Assembly: GCA_944381615.1 (NCBI GenBank) | Contig: CALWLT010000008.1 | Coordinates: 62,001-126,000, forward strand | Length of the DNA: 64,000 nucleotides | Source: an uncultured Lachnospiraceae bacterium | GTDB taxonomy: Bacteria > Bacillota > Clostridia > Lachnospirales > Lachnospiraceae | Direction: 5' to 3' | Shown: one piece after another, positions 43,385-51,566 of the stretch | Numbering within the stretch: the first letter of the stretch is position 1 | Layout of the letters: each line of letters begins with the position of its first letter | Notes under the pieces: generated by a model | Databases searched by the model: none | Told to the model about the DNA's origin: nothing | The model's input: the letters and a program-made list of their open reading frames with translations, nothing else | Made by a program: the position numbers and the translations under genes

Positions 43385-44158
43385 ATGTCGGAAAAGATGC
43401 CGGAAAGAAAACGGGAAACAAGCCGGGACGGCGCGCGCTATCTGCGGCACCGGATGCTGGCGCAGGTCGGAGAGGACGGACAGAAAAAGCTGGAAGAAAG
43501 CCGGGTTCTGATTGTGGGAGCCGGCGGGCTCGGCTCGCCGGCGGCCCTGTATCTGGCGGCGGCCGGCGTGGGGACGATTGGGCTGGCGGATTTTGACCGG
43601 GTGGATGTGAGCAACCTGCAGCGGCAGATCCTCTATACGGAGCTGGACGTGGGAAGAAAAAAAACGGAGGCGGCGGCCGCGCGGCTGCGGGAAAGGAACG
43701 GCGCGGTGCGGGTGCTGACGTATGAGGACGGGCTTACGGAAGAAAATGCGCGGGAGATCATCGGGAAGTATGATGTGGTTATCGACGCCTGCGACAATTT
43801 TCCGACCCGCTATCGGATCAGCGACGTCTGCATGGAGCTGGGAAAGCCGGACGTCTACGGGGCGATCTGCGAATTTATGGGGCAGGTCACGGTATTTGCG
43901 CCGGGCGGCCCCTGCCTGCGCTGCCTGAGCCCGGAGGATCCGGCCGCGGCGCCGGACGCCCGCGCGTTCGGCGTGCTGGGCGCCGTGCCGGGCGTGATCG
44001 GGAGTCTGCAGGCGGTCGAGGCCATGAAATGGATCCTGGGGACGGGCGGCAGCCTGAAGGGACGGATGCTGTTTCTCGATCTCCTCTCGATGCGGGCGGA
44101 TGAGATAGAAATCCCGGTCAATCCGCGCTGCAGCCGTCACGGGACAGGAAATTCCTAA
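43385..44158 (+). CDS. ThiF/MoeB/HesA family adenylyltransferase
   Basis: A 257-residue E1-like enzyme that adenylates the C-terminal glycine of MoaD/ThiS-like carriers. ATP loop VLIVGAGGLGSPAALYLAAAGVG (residues 40-62; GxGGLG), then DVSNLQRQILYTELDVG (near 73) and VIDACDNFPTRY (near 137). One zinc CxxC is present (CLRC near 179), while the second pair is reduced to a single Cys (NPRCSRHG). ATG 43385 follows GAGGAGGG. Its likely partner is the small MoaD-like protein immediately upstream, though a terminator lies between them. Confidence 0.88.
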   Translation: MSEKMPERKRETSRDGARYLRHRMLAQVGEDGQKKLEESRVLIVGAGGLGSPAALYLAAAGVGTIGLADFDRVDVSNLQRQILYTELDVGRKKTEAAAARLRERNGAVRVLTYEDGLTEENAREIIGKYDVVIDACDNFPTRYRISDVCMELGKPDVYGAICEFMGQVTVFAPGGPCLRCLSPEDPAAAPDARAFGVLGAVPGVIGSLQAVEAMKWILGTGGSLKGRMLFLDLLSMRADEIEIPVNPRCSRHGTGNS

Positions 44159-44164
44159 AAAGGG

Positions 44165-44193
44165 ATGACATTTTCACAGAAAGACGCTATAAT
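44165..44193 (+). promoter_or_regulatory. Promoter of the moaC-moaA-MOSC-mog operon
   Basis: ATGACA (44165-44170), 17-bp spacer, TATAAT (44188-44193). It is followed after one base by a 24-bp palindrome. The remaining leader to 44362 is GC/purine-rich and contains a direct repeat of GGCTGATCACAG (44266 and 44303). Confidence 0.82.
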
Positions 44194-44194
44194 A

Positions 44195-44218
44195 TGAAAA
44201 TACGGCGTCGTATTTTCA
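44195..44218. promoter_or_regulatory. 24-bp perfect palindrome at the moaC transcription start
   Basis: TGAAAATACG (44195-44204), four central bases GCGT, CGTATTTTCA (44209-44218). It begins one base after the -10 box, where a bound protein would block RNA polymerase. It does not look like the ModE consensus I know. Confidence 0.75.
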
Positions 44219-44362
44219 CGAATAAGAAAATGCGGCGCGAAAAGGAAGCAGAAAGCCGCGGCCGCGGCTGATCACAGACGCGCGGAGGAAAAAAGCGGCT
44301 GAGGCTGATCACAGGCGCGCGCGGCAGAAAGAAAACGGCCGCCGGGAGAAGGGGATAGAGAG

Positions 44363-44839
44363 ATGGAACAGAAGCTGACCCATTTTGACGCGGAAGGCAA
44401 CGCCGTGATGGTGGATGTCTCGGGCAAGAATATTACGAGCCGCACGGCGGTGGCCTCGGGAAAGATCCGGGTCAACGAGGCGGTCATGGAGGCGGTCCTG
44501 GCCGGCACGGTAGCCAAGGGCGACGTGCTGGGCGTGGCCCGGGTCGCGGGAATCATGGCGGTCAAGCGGACGCCGGATCTCATCCCCATGTGCCACACGC
44601 TGCTGATTACCAAATGCGGGATTGATTTCGAGATTGACCGGGAAAATCTGGAGATTCAGGCGATCTGTACGGCGAAGGTCGAGGGAAAAACGGGCGTGGA
44701 GATGGAGGCGCTGACGGGCGTGAGCGTGGCGCTTCTGACGATCTACGACATGTGCAAGGCGATCGACAAGCGGATGGAGCTGGGAGAAATTCATCTCGAG
44801 ACGAAATCGGGAGGAAAGAGCGGAGATTTTGTGCGATGA
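44363..44839 (+). CDS. moaC: Cyclic pyranopterin monophosphate synthase accessory protein MoaC
   Basis: A 158-residue enzyme for the second part of the first Moco step (3',8-cH2GTP to cPMP). The family start [17 protein letters not shown], then [13 protein letters not shown] (near residue 74) and [26 protein letters not shown] (residues about 110-135) are diagnostic. It overlaps moaA by four bases. Confidence 0.97.
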   Translation: MEQKLTHFDAEGNAVMVDVSGKNITSRTAVASGKIRVNEAVMEAVLAGTVAKGDVLGVARVAGIMAVKRTPDLIPMCHTLLITKCGIDFEIDRENLEIQAICTAKVEGKTGVEMEALTGVSVALLTIYDMCKAIDKRMELGEIHLETKSGGKSGDFVR

Positions 44840-45816
44840 TTGACGGAGTGGGAAGAACGATTGATTATATCCGGATTTCTGTGACGGATCGCTGTAACCT
44901 GCGCTGCATTTACTGTATGCCGGAGGAGGGGGTGCCGCTTCTTCCTCACGATGAAATCCTGCGTTTTCACGAAATCTGGCGGATCGCGGAGATCCTGGCG
45001 AAAAACGGCGTGCGCCGGGTCAAGCTGACGGGAGGGGAGCCGCTGGTGCGGCGGCGGATCGCGGAGCTTGCGGCGGGGCTGAAACGGATTCCCGGAATCG
45101 ACAATGTGACCATCACGACGAACGGCGTGCTGCTGGAAGAGATGTATGACGAGCTGGTGGACGCGGGGATCGATGCGATTACCGTCAGCCTGGACACGCT
45201 CGACCGGGACACGTACTGCCAGATCACGCGCCGCGACGAGGCGGAACGCGTGAAGCGCGGCATCCGGACGGCGGTAGAGAAGGGGCGTGTGCCGCTCAAG
45301 ATCAACTGCGTGCCGGTGCTGGGGATGGAGAAACAGCAGATTTTCGAGATTACAGAGCTGGCGCGGACGGCGCCGGTTCACGTCCGTTTTATCGAGATGA
45401 TGCCCATCGGGACGGGCGGCCGCTTTGAGTTTCTTAGCGAGGAACGACTGCGGGCCGCGCTGGAGGAGCGGCTGGGGCCGCTGACTCCGTGCTCGGATGT
45501 GCCGGGAAACGGGCCGTGCCGCTATTTTGCCGCAGAGGACCATGTGGGGCGGATCGGGTTTATCAGCGCCGTCAGTCATCAGTTCTGTTCCGCGTGCAAC
45601 CGGGTGCGCCTGACGGCGGAGGGATTTTTAAAGACCTGCCTGCAGTATGACTGCGGCGTGGAGCTAAAGCCGCTTCTGCGATCGGGCTGCAGCGACGAGG
45701 TTCTGGAACAGGCGATCAAAAGGGCGCTTTCGGAAAAACCGGCGGGCCATCATTTTGGCGACGGCGCCGGCCAGCCGGGGAGCGACCGGCGGGGGATGTC
45801 ACAGATAGGAGGATAA
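44836..45816 (+). CDS. moaA: GTP 3',8-cyclase MoaA
   Basis: A 326-residue radical SAM enzyme that starts pterin synthesis from GTP. N-terminal cluster CNLRCIYC (near residue 19-26), the SAM region [10 protein letters not shown] (near 64), the second cluster [18 protein letters not shown] (near 251) and the C-terminal Gly-Gly tail (MSQIGG) needed for GTP binding are all present. ATG 44836 overlaps the moaC stop (ATGA). Confidence 0.97.
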   Translation: MIDGVGRTIDYIRISVTDRCNLRCIYCMPEEGVPLLPHDEILRFHEIWRIAEILAKNGVRRVKLTGGEPLVRRRIAELAAGLKRIPGIDNVTITTNGVLLEEMYDELVDAGIDAITVSLDTLDRDTYCQITRRDEAERVKRGIRTAVEKGRVPLKINCVPVLGMEKQQIFEITELARTAPVHVRFIEMMPIGTGGRFEFLSEERLRAALEERLGPLTPCSDVPGNGPCRYFAAEDHVGRIGFISAVSHQFCSACNRVRLTAEGFLKTCLQYDCGVELKPLLRSGCSDEVLEQAIKRALSEKPAGHHFGDGAGQPGSDRRGMSQIGG

Positions 45817-45823
45817 AAGCCAT

Positions 45824-46291
45824 ATGGGAAGAGTGCTTGCCACCTGTACGAGCGAGATCAAGGGCGTACAGAAGAAGAATGTGCACAGAGTGCATCTGAT
45901 TGAGGATTTCGGGATTGAGGGGGACGCCCACGCGGGCAAATGGCACCGCCAGGTCAGCCTTCTCTCCCATGAGAAGATCGAGGCGTTCCGCGCCCGGGGC
46001 GCGGTCGTGGAGGACGGCGCGTTCGGCGAAAACCTGGTGGTGGAGGGAATCGATTTTAAGACCCTGCCCATCGGGACGAAATTTCGCTGCAACGACGTGG
46101 TGCTGGAGCTGACGCAGATCGGCAAGGAATGTCATCACGGCTGCGCTATTTTCCAGGCGATGGGCGACTGCATCATGCCGCGCGAGGGCGTCTTTACGCG
46201 CGTGCTGCACGGCGGCGAGATAAAAGAAGGGGATATGCTGGAAATTATGGAGATGCCGGAGACGGCGAAAGGGGAAGAACAGGGAGCATGA
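45824..46291 (+). CDS. MOSC domain protein in the moa operon
   Basis: A 155-residue MOSC protein: GIEGDAHAGKWHRQVSLLSHEKIE near residue 29 and the conserved cysteine stretch TQIGKECHHGCAIFQAMGDC near 101, with the candidate sulfur-carrying Cys. It is commonly encoded between moaC/moaA and mog in Clostridia, where it may handle cofactor sulfuration. It overlaps mog by four bases. Confidence 0.9.
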   Translation: MGRVLATCTSEIKGVQKKNVHRVHLIEDFGIEGDAHAGKWHRQVSLLSHEKIEAFRARGAVVEDGAFGENLVVEGIDFKTLPIGTKFRCNDVVLELTQIGKECHHGCAIFQAMGDCIMPREGVFTRVLHGGEIKEGDMLEIMEMPETAKGEEQGA

Positions 46292-46776
46292 GAGCGGCGA
46301 TCATTACATCCAGTGATTCGGGATATGCGGGAAAGCGGGAAGATTTAAGCGGGCCGGCGATCGAGGAGATGCTTAGGGAAGCCGGCTATGAGGTCGTCTC
46401 GCGGACGATCCTGCCGGACGATCAGGAGAAGTTGGAAGCGGAGCTGATCTCCATCTGCGACGAAGGGCGGGCGGATCTGATTCTCACGACGGGCGGGACC
46501 GGGTTTTCGCCGCGCGATGTGATGCCGGAGGCGACGGCGGCCGTGGCGGAGCGGATGGTGCCGGGGATTCCGGAGGCCATGCGTGCCTACAGTATGCAGT
46601 ATACCAAGCGGACGATGCTGAGCCGGGCGGCCAGCGGAATCCGCAGACAGACGCTGATCGTGAATCTGCCGGGCAGCCCCAAGGCGGTGCGCGAGTGCCT
46701 GGAGTATATTCTGCCGGAGCTGGAGCACGGCCTGCAGATCCTGCTGGGCGAGGCGGGCGAGTGCGCCAGACAGTAG
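46288..46776 (+). CDS. mog: Molybdopterin adenylyltransferase (MogA/MoaB)
   Basis: A 162-residue enzyme that adenylates molybdopterin before metal insertion by MoeA. IITSSDSGYAGKREDLSG (near residue 5), ILTTGGTGFSPRDVMPEAT (near 65) and IVNLPGSPKAVREC (near 130) are the MogA family motifs. It starts at ATG 46288, overlapping the MOSC stop (ATGA). It is the last gene of the moa operon. Confidence 0.94.
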   Translation: MRAAIITSSDSGYAGKREDLSGPAIEEMLREAGYEVVSRTILPDDQEKLEAELISICDEGRADLILTTGGTGFSPRDVMPEATAAVAERMVPGIPEAMRAYSMQYTKRTMLSRAASGIRRQTLIVNLPGSPKAVRECLEYILPELEHGLQILLGEAGECARQ

Positions 46777-46853
46777 GCCGCGGCCGGGTTTTATAACCGT
46801 GGATGAATATATCATAGGAATATTATAAAAAAAGCAACAATTTACGCTTTCCC

Positions 46854-46882
46854 TTTACTTCCTGAAAAAATAATGATAGAAT
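46854..46882 (+). promoter_or_regulatory. tetR promoter
   Basis: TTTACT (46854-46859), 17-bp spacer, TAGAAT (46877-46882). An inverted pair AATGAT (near 46872) and ATCATT (near 46898) spans the -10 and start region and could be the autoregulatory operator. Confidence 0.68.
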
Positions 46883-46933
46883 AGGATGAATTAATCATTA
46901 AGAAATTTCAACGTAGCGAGGAATATCATTAAA

Positions 46934-47536
46934 ATGGCTAAAGGGAACAATACGAAGACAAAAATTGCCCGCGTCGCGTGGAAGCTTTTTCATGAAAAGG
47001 GGTACGACGAGACGACGATCGACGATATCATTCAGGAGTCCGGTACCTCGAAGGGGAGTTTCTACCACTATTACAGCGGGAAGGATGATCTGCTGGTATC
47101 GCTCTCGGAGATTTTCGACGCGAAGTACGAGGAAGTGATCCAGACGCTGGATCCGGAGATGAACAGCTTTGACAAGCTTCTCTATCTCTGCTACAGCGTG
47201 CATGATCTGATTGCCGATGAGATTCCGATCGGGCTTCTGTCTTCCCTGTATTCTTCCCAGGTGGTCAAGAAGGGCGACAAGCATCTCTTAAATCAGAACC
47301 GGTTTTATTATAAGATGATCAACCAGCTGGTGGATGAGGGGCAGCGCCGGGGACAGATTACGCGCGATATGCCATATTATGAGATCGCTCACCTGTACGC
47401 GCTCTGCGAGCGCGCGATCATTTATGATTACTGCATTTCGGACGGCGAATACTCGCTCGGCGAGTATACGCGCCGGACGATGCCGCTGATCTTCGGCAGT
47501 GTGCAGGTTAAGGCGGACGGAGAGAAGAAGGACTGA
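46934..47536 (+). CDS. TetR/AcrR family transcriptional regulator
   Basis: A 200-residue repressor. The N-terminal helix-turn-helix reads GYDETTIDDIIQESGTSKGS then FYHYYSGKDDLL (residues about 24-55), the classical TetR DNA-binding segment. The ligand-binding C-terminal domain is not diagnostic. It ends 88 bp before a UvrA-like ABC protein in the same direction, a pairing often seen for resistance or stress functions, so it probably controls that gene and itself. Confidence 0.92.
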   Translation: MAKGNNTKTKIARVAWKLFHEKGYDETTIDDIIQESGTSKGSFYHYYSGKDDLLVSLSEIFDAKYEEVIQTLDPEMNSFDKLLYLCYSVHDLIADEIPIGLLSSLYSSQVVKKGDKHLLNQNRFYYKMINQLVDEGQRRGQITRDMPYYEIAHLYALCERAIIYDYCISDGEYSLGEYTRRTMPLIFGSVQVKADGEKKD

Positions 47537-47563
47537 CGTCCGGACGGGAAACAGGAAAGCAGA

Positions 47564-47596
47564 GGATGTTGCAGGCGGTTGCAGCATCCTTTTTTT
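47564..47596 (+). terminator. Terminator between tetR and uvrA-like gene
   Basis: GGATGTTGCA pairs with TGCAGCATCC (one G-U) around GGCGGT, followed by seven T. No separate promoter for the next gene is evident, so this may act as a partial terminator. Confidence 0.8.
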
Positions 47597-47623
47597 GTCC
47601 GGAGAGGAAAGGAGAACAGCAGG

Positions 47624-49876
47624 ATGAGAGACGATGGTTCCATTCAGATTGTGAATGCCAGCGAAAACAATTTAAAGCATGTATCACTTCGAATACCAAA
47701 AAAGAAAATAACGGTGTTTACCGGGGTGTCCGGCTCGGGGAAGTCGTCTCTGTGCCTGGATACGATCGCGGCGGAATCCCGCCGGGAGCTGAATGTGACG
47801 TTTCCCAGCTTCGTGCAGCAGTTTCTGCCTAAATATGGCCGCCCCGAGGTGGAGCGCATCGAAAATCTGCCGGTTACGATCGTGATCGATCAGAAAAAGC
47901 CGGTCGCCAACTCCCGCTCGACGGTGGGGACCTACACGGACATCTACGCCCTGCTGCGCCTTCTTTTCTCCCGCGTGGGCAAACCGTTTGTGGGCTATTC
48001 GGACAGCTTTTCCTTTAATCATCCCAGCGGCAAATGCGAGCGCTGCGACGGCCTGGGGGTCGTCACGGAGCTGGATATCCACAAGCTGGTCGATTTTGAC
48101 AAGTGCTTAAATGACGAGGGCGTCATCAAGTGGCCGGCCTTTACGACCGGCGCCTGGCGCTGGAAGCGCTACGCCTACAGCGGGCTGTTTGATCTGGACA
48201 AGAAGATAAAGGATTACTCGAAAGAGGAGATGGATCTGTTTCTCTATTCGCCGCAGATCCGCCTGAAGAACCCGCCGTCCAACTGGCCGAAATCGGCGAA
48301 ATACGAGGGAATTTATCCCCGGATGTACCGCAGCATCATTACCTCGAAGGAGGGCCAGCTGCATAAGAAGGAGCTCGACCGGATCGTCAGCACCTTTACC
48401 TGTCCGGCCTGCGGCGGCGCGCGCCTGAACGGGAAGATCCGCAGCTGCCGCATCAACGGCAAAAATATCTGCGAGGTGTCGGATATGCCGATCCCGGACG
48501 CGGCGGAATTTATCCGCGCGATCGAGGATCCGCTGGCGCGCGATATAAAAGTGGAAATCCTGAAGCGGCTGAACGCGCTGACGGAGATCGGCCTTGGCTA
48601 TCTCTCGCTAAGCCGGGGGACGGATACGCTTTCGGGCGGCGAGGCGCAGCGCATTAAGATTGCCCGCTATATCAATTCGCCGCTCACGGACATGATGTAC
48701 GTGCTGGACGAGCCGAGCGTGGGCCTGCACTCGCGCGACATCCAGAACCTGAAAAATTCGCTGATCAAGCTGAAAAATCACGGCAATACGGTCATGATTG
48801 TCGAGCATCACCGGGAGGTCATTTCCCTGGCGGATCACATCGTCGATATGGGGCCGGAGGCCGGGATTCACGGCGGTCAGATCATGTTTGAGGGAAGCTA
48901 TGAGGATCTGCTGAAGGCGGACACGATCACGGGCCGCATGCTGCGCACGAAGACGCCGCTCAAGACCAGTTACCGGCAGCCGACAGGCTGGTACCGGATT
49001 GAGGGGGCTGACCTGCACAATCTGAAACATATTACGGTCGATTTGCCGCTGGGCGTCCTGACGGTCATCGCCGGCGTGGCCGGATCGGGCAAGAGCTCGC
49101 TCATGGAATATTTTCGCGACCATTATCCGGAGGAGGTTATCTCGATTAGGCAGAAGGACATCGGCATCAATCTGCGCTCCACGCCGGCTACCTACCTGGA
49201 GATCGCCGACGAGATCCGCAGCCTGTTCGCGAAGGCCAATCACGTGGCTCAGGCGTATTTCAGCTTTAATTCCAAGGGCGCCTGCCCGGCCTGCCAGGGA
49301 AAGGGCGTGATCATTTCCGACATGGCGTATATGGATTCGATCGAGACGGTGTGTGAGGTCTGCCACGGAACGCGCTATTCGCAGGAGGTTCTCGGATATT
49401 TATATAAAGGAAAAAATATCGCTGAAGTCATGGATCTGACGGTGCGCCAGGCCATGCAGTTTTTTGAGGGCGAACCGTTTGTGAAAAAGCTGGATACGCT
49501 GATGCAGGTCGGCCTTGGCTACCTGCACCTGAACCAGTCGATGACGACGCTCTCCGGCGGCGAGCTGCAGCGGGTCAAGCTGGCCAGCAAGCTGGACGAG
49601 CGGGGGCAGATTTTTATTCTGGATGAGCCGACCGACGGCCTGCATCTGGACGACATCCGCCGCCTGATGCAGCTGTTCAACCGCATGACGGATCGCGGCA
49701 ATACGCTGTTTATCATCGAGCACAGCCTGGACGTGATGAAGGACGCCGATTATATCATCGAGCTGGGGCCGGGCGGCGGCATGGCGGGCGGAAATCTGCT
49801 CTATGCGGGCACGCCGGCCGGGATGCTCTCGGCGGAGCACAGCGTGACGAGGGAATATCTGAAGGAGAGCCTGTAG
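47624..49876 (+). CDS. UvrA2-like ABC ATPase (UvrA paralogue)
   Basis: A 750-residue protein, about 200 residues shorter than UvrA (about 940), as in class II UvrA2 proteins that lack the UvrB-binding region. Two ABC modules are seen: Walker A GVSGSGKSSLCLDT (near residue 36) with signature LSGGEAQRIKIARY (near 337) and DEPSVGLHSRD; and GVAGSGKSSLMEY (near 486) with LSGGELQRVKLASKL (near 645) and DEPTDGLHLDD. The zinc-finger cysteines CERCDGLG, CPACGGARL and CPACQGKG remain. UvrA2 proteins help survival against DNA-binding drugs. ATG 47624 follows AAAGGAGAACAG. Confidence 0.9.
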   Translation: MRDDGSIQIVNASENNLKHVSLRIPKKKITVFTGVSGSGKSSLCLDTIAAESRRELNVTFPSFVQQFLPKYGRPEVERIENLPVTIVIDQKKPVANSRSTVGTYTDIYALLRLLFSRVGKPFVGYSDSFSFNHPSGKCERCDGLGVVTELDIHKLVDFDKCLNDEGVIKWPAFTTGAWRWKRYAYSGLFDLDKKIKDYSKEEMDLFLYSPQIRLKNPPSNWPKSAKYEGIYPRMYRSIITSKEGQLHKKELDRIVSTFTCPACGGARLNGKIRSCRINGKNICEVSDMPIPDAAEFIRAIEDPLARDIKVEILKRLNALTEIGLGYLSLSRGTDTLSGGEAQRIKIARYINSPLTDMMYVLDEPSVGLHSRDIQNLKNSLIKLKNHGNTVMIVEHHREVISLADHIVDMGPEAGIHGGQIMFEGSYEDLLKADTITGRMLRTKTPLKTSYRQPTGWYRIEGADLHNLKHITVDLPLGVLTVIAGVAGSGKSSLMEYFRDHYPEEVISIRQKDIGINLRSTPATYLEIADEIRSLFAKANHVAQAYFSFNSKGACPACQGKGVIISDMAYMDSIETVCEVCHGTRYSQEVLGYLYKGKNIAEVMDLTVRQAMQFFEGEPFVKKLDTLMQVGLGYLHLNQSMTTLSGGELQRVKLASKLDERGQIFILDEPTDGLHLDDIRRLMQLFNRMTDRGNTLFIIEHSLDVMKDADYIIELGPGGGMAGGNLLYAGTPAGMLSAEHSVTREYLKESL

Positions 49877-49915
49877 CAGAATCCCGGGAAAGCAACCGTG
49901 CCTGTATCCGCCGTC

Positions 49916-51436
49916 CTACAGATATCGCCTCGCGTCTTTCAGGAAGGCGGCGATGATCAGCAGGAGGATGAAGGAAATGGGAAAGGCGGCGATGATGGCC
50001 ACGGTCTGCAGGTTGGCCATGGAGTTGTCGCTGAACACCAGGGCCATGGGGAGCAGGATCAGCATCAGGGACCAGAATACCTTGACCGCCATGTGCGGAT
50101 CCTCATCCTGCGTAAGCTCCCGGTAGGAGTAGGCGGAGGCGACGAGGGCGATGGCGTCGAAGCTGGTGGCGTAGAAGGCGACCATGGTCACGGCCAGCAG
50201 GATCAGGACCAGGGGCGCCAGGGGAAGCGTGCGGACAATGGCGGTAATCGTGGTGTAGAGATCGCCGCTCGCCGCGTAGAGGCCCATGACGTCCAGCCTG
50301 CCGGAGACCTGCAGCCCCAGGCTGTAATTGCCCAGGATGATGAAGCTTAAAAAGGTGCCGCCGAGCCCGAACACATAGCCGCCGAGGATGGTCTGGCGCA
50401 CGGTGCGGCCCCGGGAAATACTGCCGATGAAGAAGGGGGCGGCCACGCACCAGGTCATCCAGTATGCCCAGTAAAAGATCGTCCAGTTCTGGGGGAAGGA
50501 CGTCGTGCGCTGCGGATCCGTGTAGGTGGCAAGGCCGATAAAATTCTGGGCCAGGTTGCCGACGGAGGAAAAGCCGGTCTCAATGATATAGAGCGCTTCG
50601 CCGCCGGAGATGAGAACCCAGGCCAGGAGCGCGAAAAACAGGTATACGCAGGAGGAGGCCAGCCGGAGGATGCCGTGCATGCCGCCGACGACGGAGATGG
50701 TATAGACGAGGCAGGTCACGGCCAGGATCAGGATGGTAATCCATTTGCTGTTCGGGATGCCGAGCAGATCGGCGAGGATCTGGCTCATGAGCGGCGTGGC
50801 CAGGCTGAAAGTCGTCGCGGTCCCGGCTAACAGGGCAAAGACGGCCGTCAGATCGATAAGCTTTCCGGCGGCGCCGTCCGTGCGGCGGCCGAGAAGGGGC
50901 CGGCAGGCCTCGGAGTATTTCTGCTTGCGGCAGCCGCGGACATGGAGCATGAAACCGAAGGCGACGGCCAGGACGACGTAGAAGGCCCAGGGAATGGGGC
51001 CCCAGTGAAAGAGCGGATAGGTGCTGGCCCAGTCCTGAACGGATCCCAGCTCGGCGATATGGGGATCCTGCGCATAGAGGATCCACTCACAGAGGGAATA
51101 AAATAGGATATCGGCGGCCAGGCCGGAGGTAAACATCATTGAGCCCCAGGCGAAACCGGAGTATTTTGGCTGTTCGTCCGGTTTCCCGAGGCGCAGGGAG
51201 CCATAGCGGGAAAAAGCCAGATAGAGAGAAAACAGGAAGATTCCCAGGCCGACGGCCAGATACCAGGTGCCGAACACTTCGTCCAGAAACGAGCGGACGG
51301 CGGCCAGCGCATCGCGCGACGCTTCCGGGAAAGCGACGAAGCAGAGACAGAGAATGACGATAAAAAAGAAAGGAACGGCCATGGGAAGCCAGTCCAGCTG
51401 CCTGCGGACGGGCGTTTTGTTCAGATCCGCGTTCAT
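49916..51436 (-). CDS. BCCT family transporter (betaine/carnitine/choline type)
   Basis: A 506-residue membrane protein with about twelve spans. The BCCT segment YWAYWMTWCVAAPFFIGSIS (residues about 309-328), then RTVRQTILGGYVFG, is clear, as is the early FAWGSMMFTSGLAADILFY (near 89), part of the substrate region. The substrate cannot be assigned; betaines, carnitine and methylated amines are usual. The promoter with operator-like palindrome lies at 51447-51514. It neighbours an orphan glycyl-radical activase. It is convergent with the uvrA2 gene, 39 bp apart. Confidence 0.92.
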   Translation of the reverse strand: MNADLNKTPVRRQLDWLPMAVPFFFIVILCLCFVAFPEASRDALAAVRSFLDEVFGTWYLAVGLGIFLFSLYLAFSRYGSLRLGKPDEQPKYSGFAWGSMMFTSGLAADILFYSLCEWILYAQDPHIAELGSVQDWASTYPLFHWGPIPWAFYVVLAVAFGFMLHVRGCRKQKYSEACRPLLGRRTDGAAGKLIDLTAVFALLAGTATTFSLATPLMSQILADLLGIPNSKWITILILAVTCLVYTISVVGGMHGILRLASSCVYLFFALLAWVLISGGEALYIIETGFSSVGNLAQNFIGLATYTDPQRTTSFPQNWTIFYWAYWMTWCVAAPFFIGSISRGRTVRQTILGGYVFGLGGTFLSFIILGNYSLGLQVSGRLDVMGLYAASGDLYTTITAIVRTLPLAPLVLILLAVTMVAFYATSFDAIALVASAYSYRELTQDEDPHMAVKVFWSLMLILLPMALVFSDNSMANLQTVAIIAAFPISFILLLIIAAFLKDARRYL

Positions 51437-51446
51437 AGAGACCTCC

Positions 51447-51514
51447 TGTGTTCAAAAAATATAAAATTAATAAAATATTGAACACATTATAGCATGAAGC
51501 GGGGGGAAATACAA
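51447..51514 (-). promoter_or_regulatory. BCCT promoter with inverted repeat
   Basis: On the minus strand: TTGTAT (51514-51509), 17-bp spacer, TATAAT (51491-51486). Downstream, perfect 9-bp half-sites TGTGTTCAA (51447-51455) and TTGAACACA (51478-51486) are separated by 22 AT-rich bases; the second half touches the -10 box and the first lies just before the ribosome binding site AGGAGGT. Confidence 0.78.
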
Positions 51515-51566
51515 GATAAAACTCCGCGCTGCCGGATGCGATTACAAAACCTCGCGTCGGACGCGC

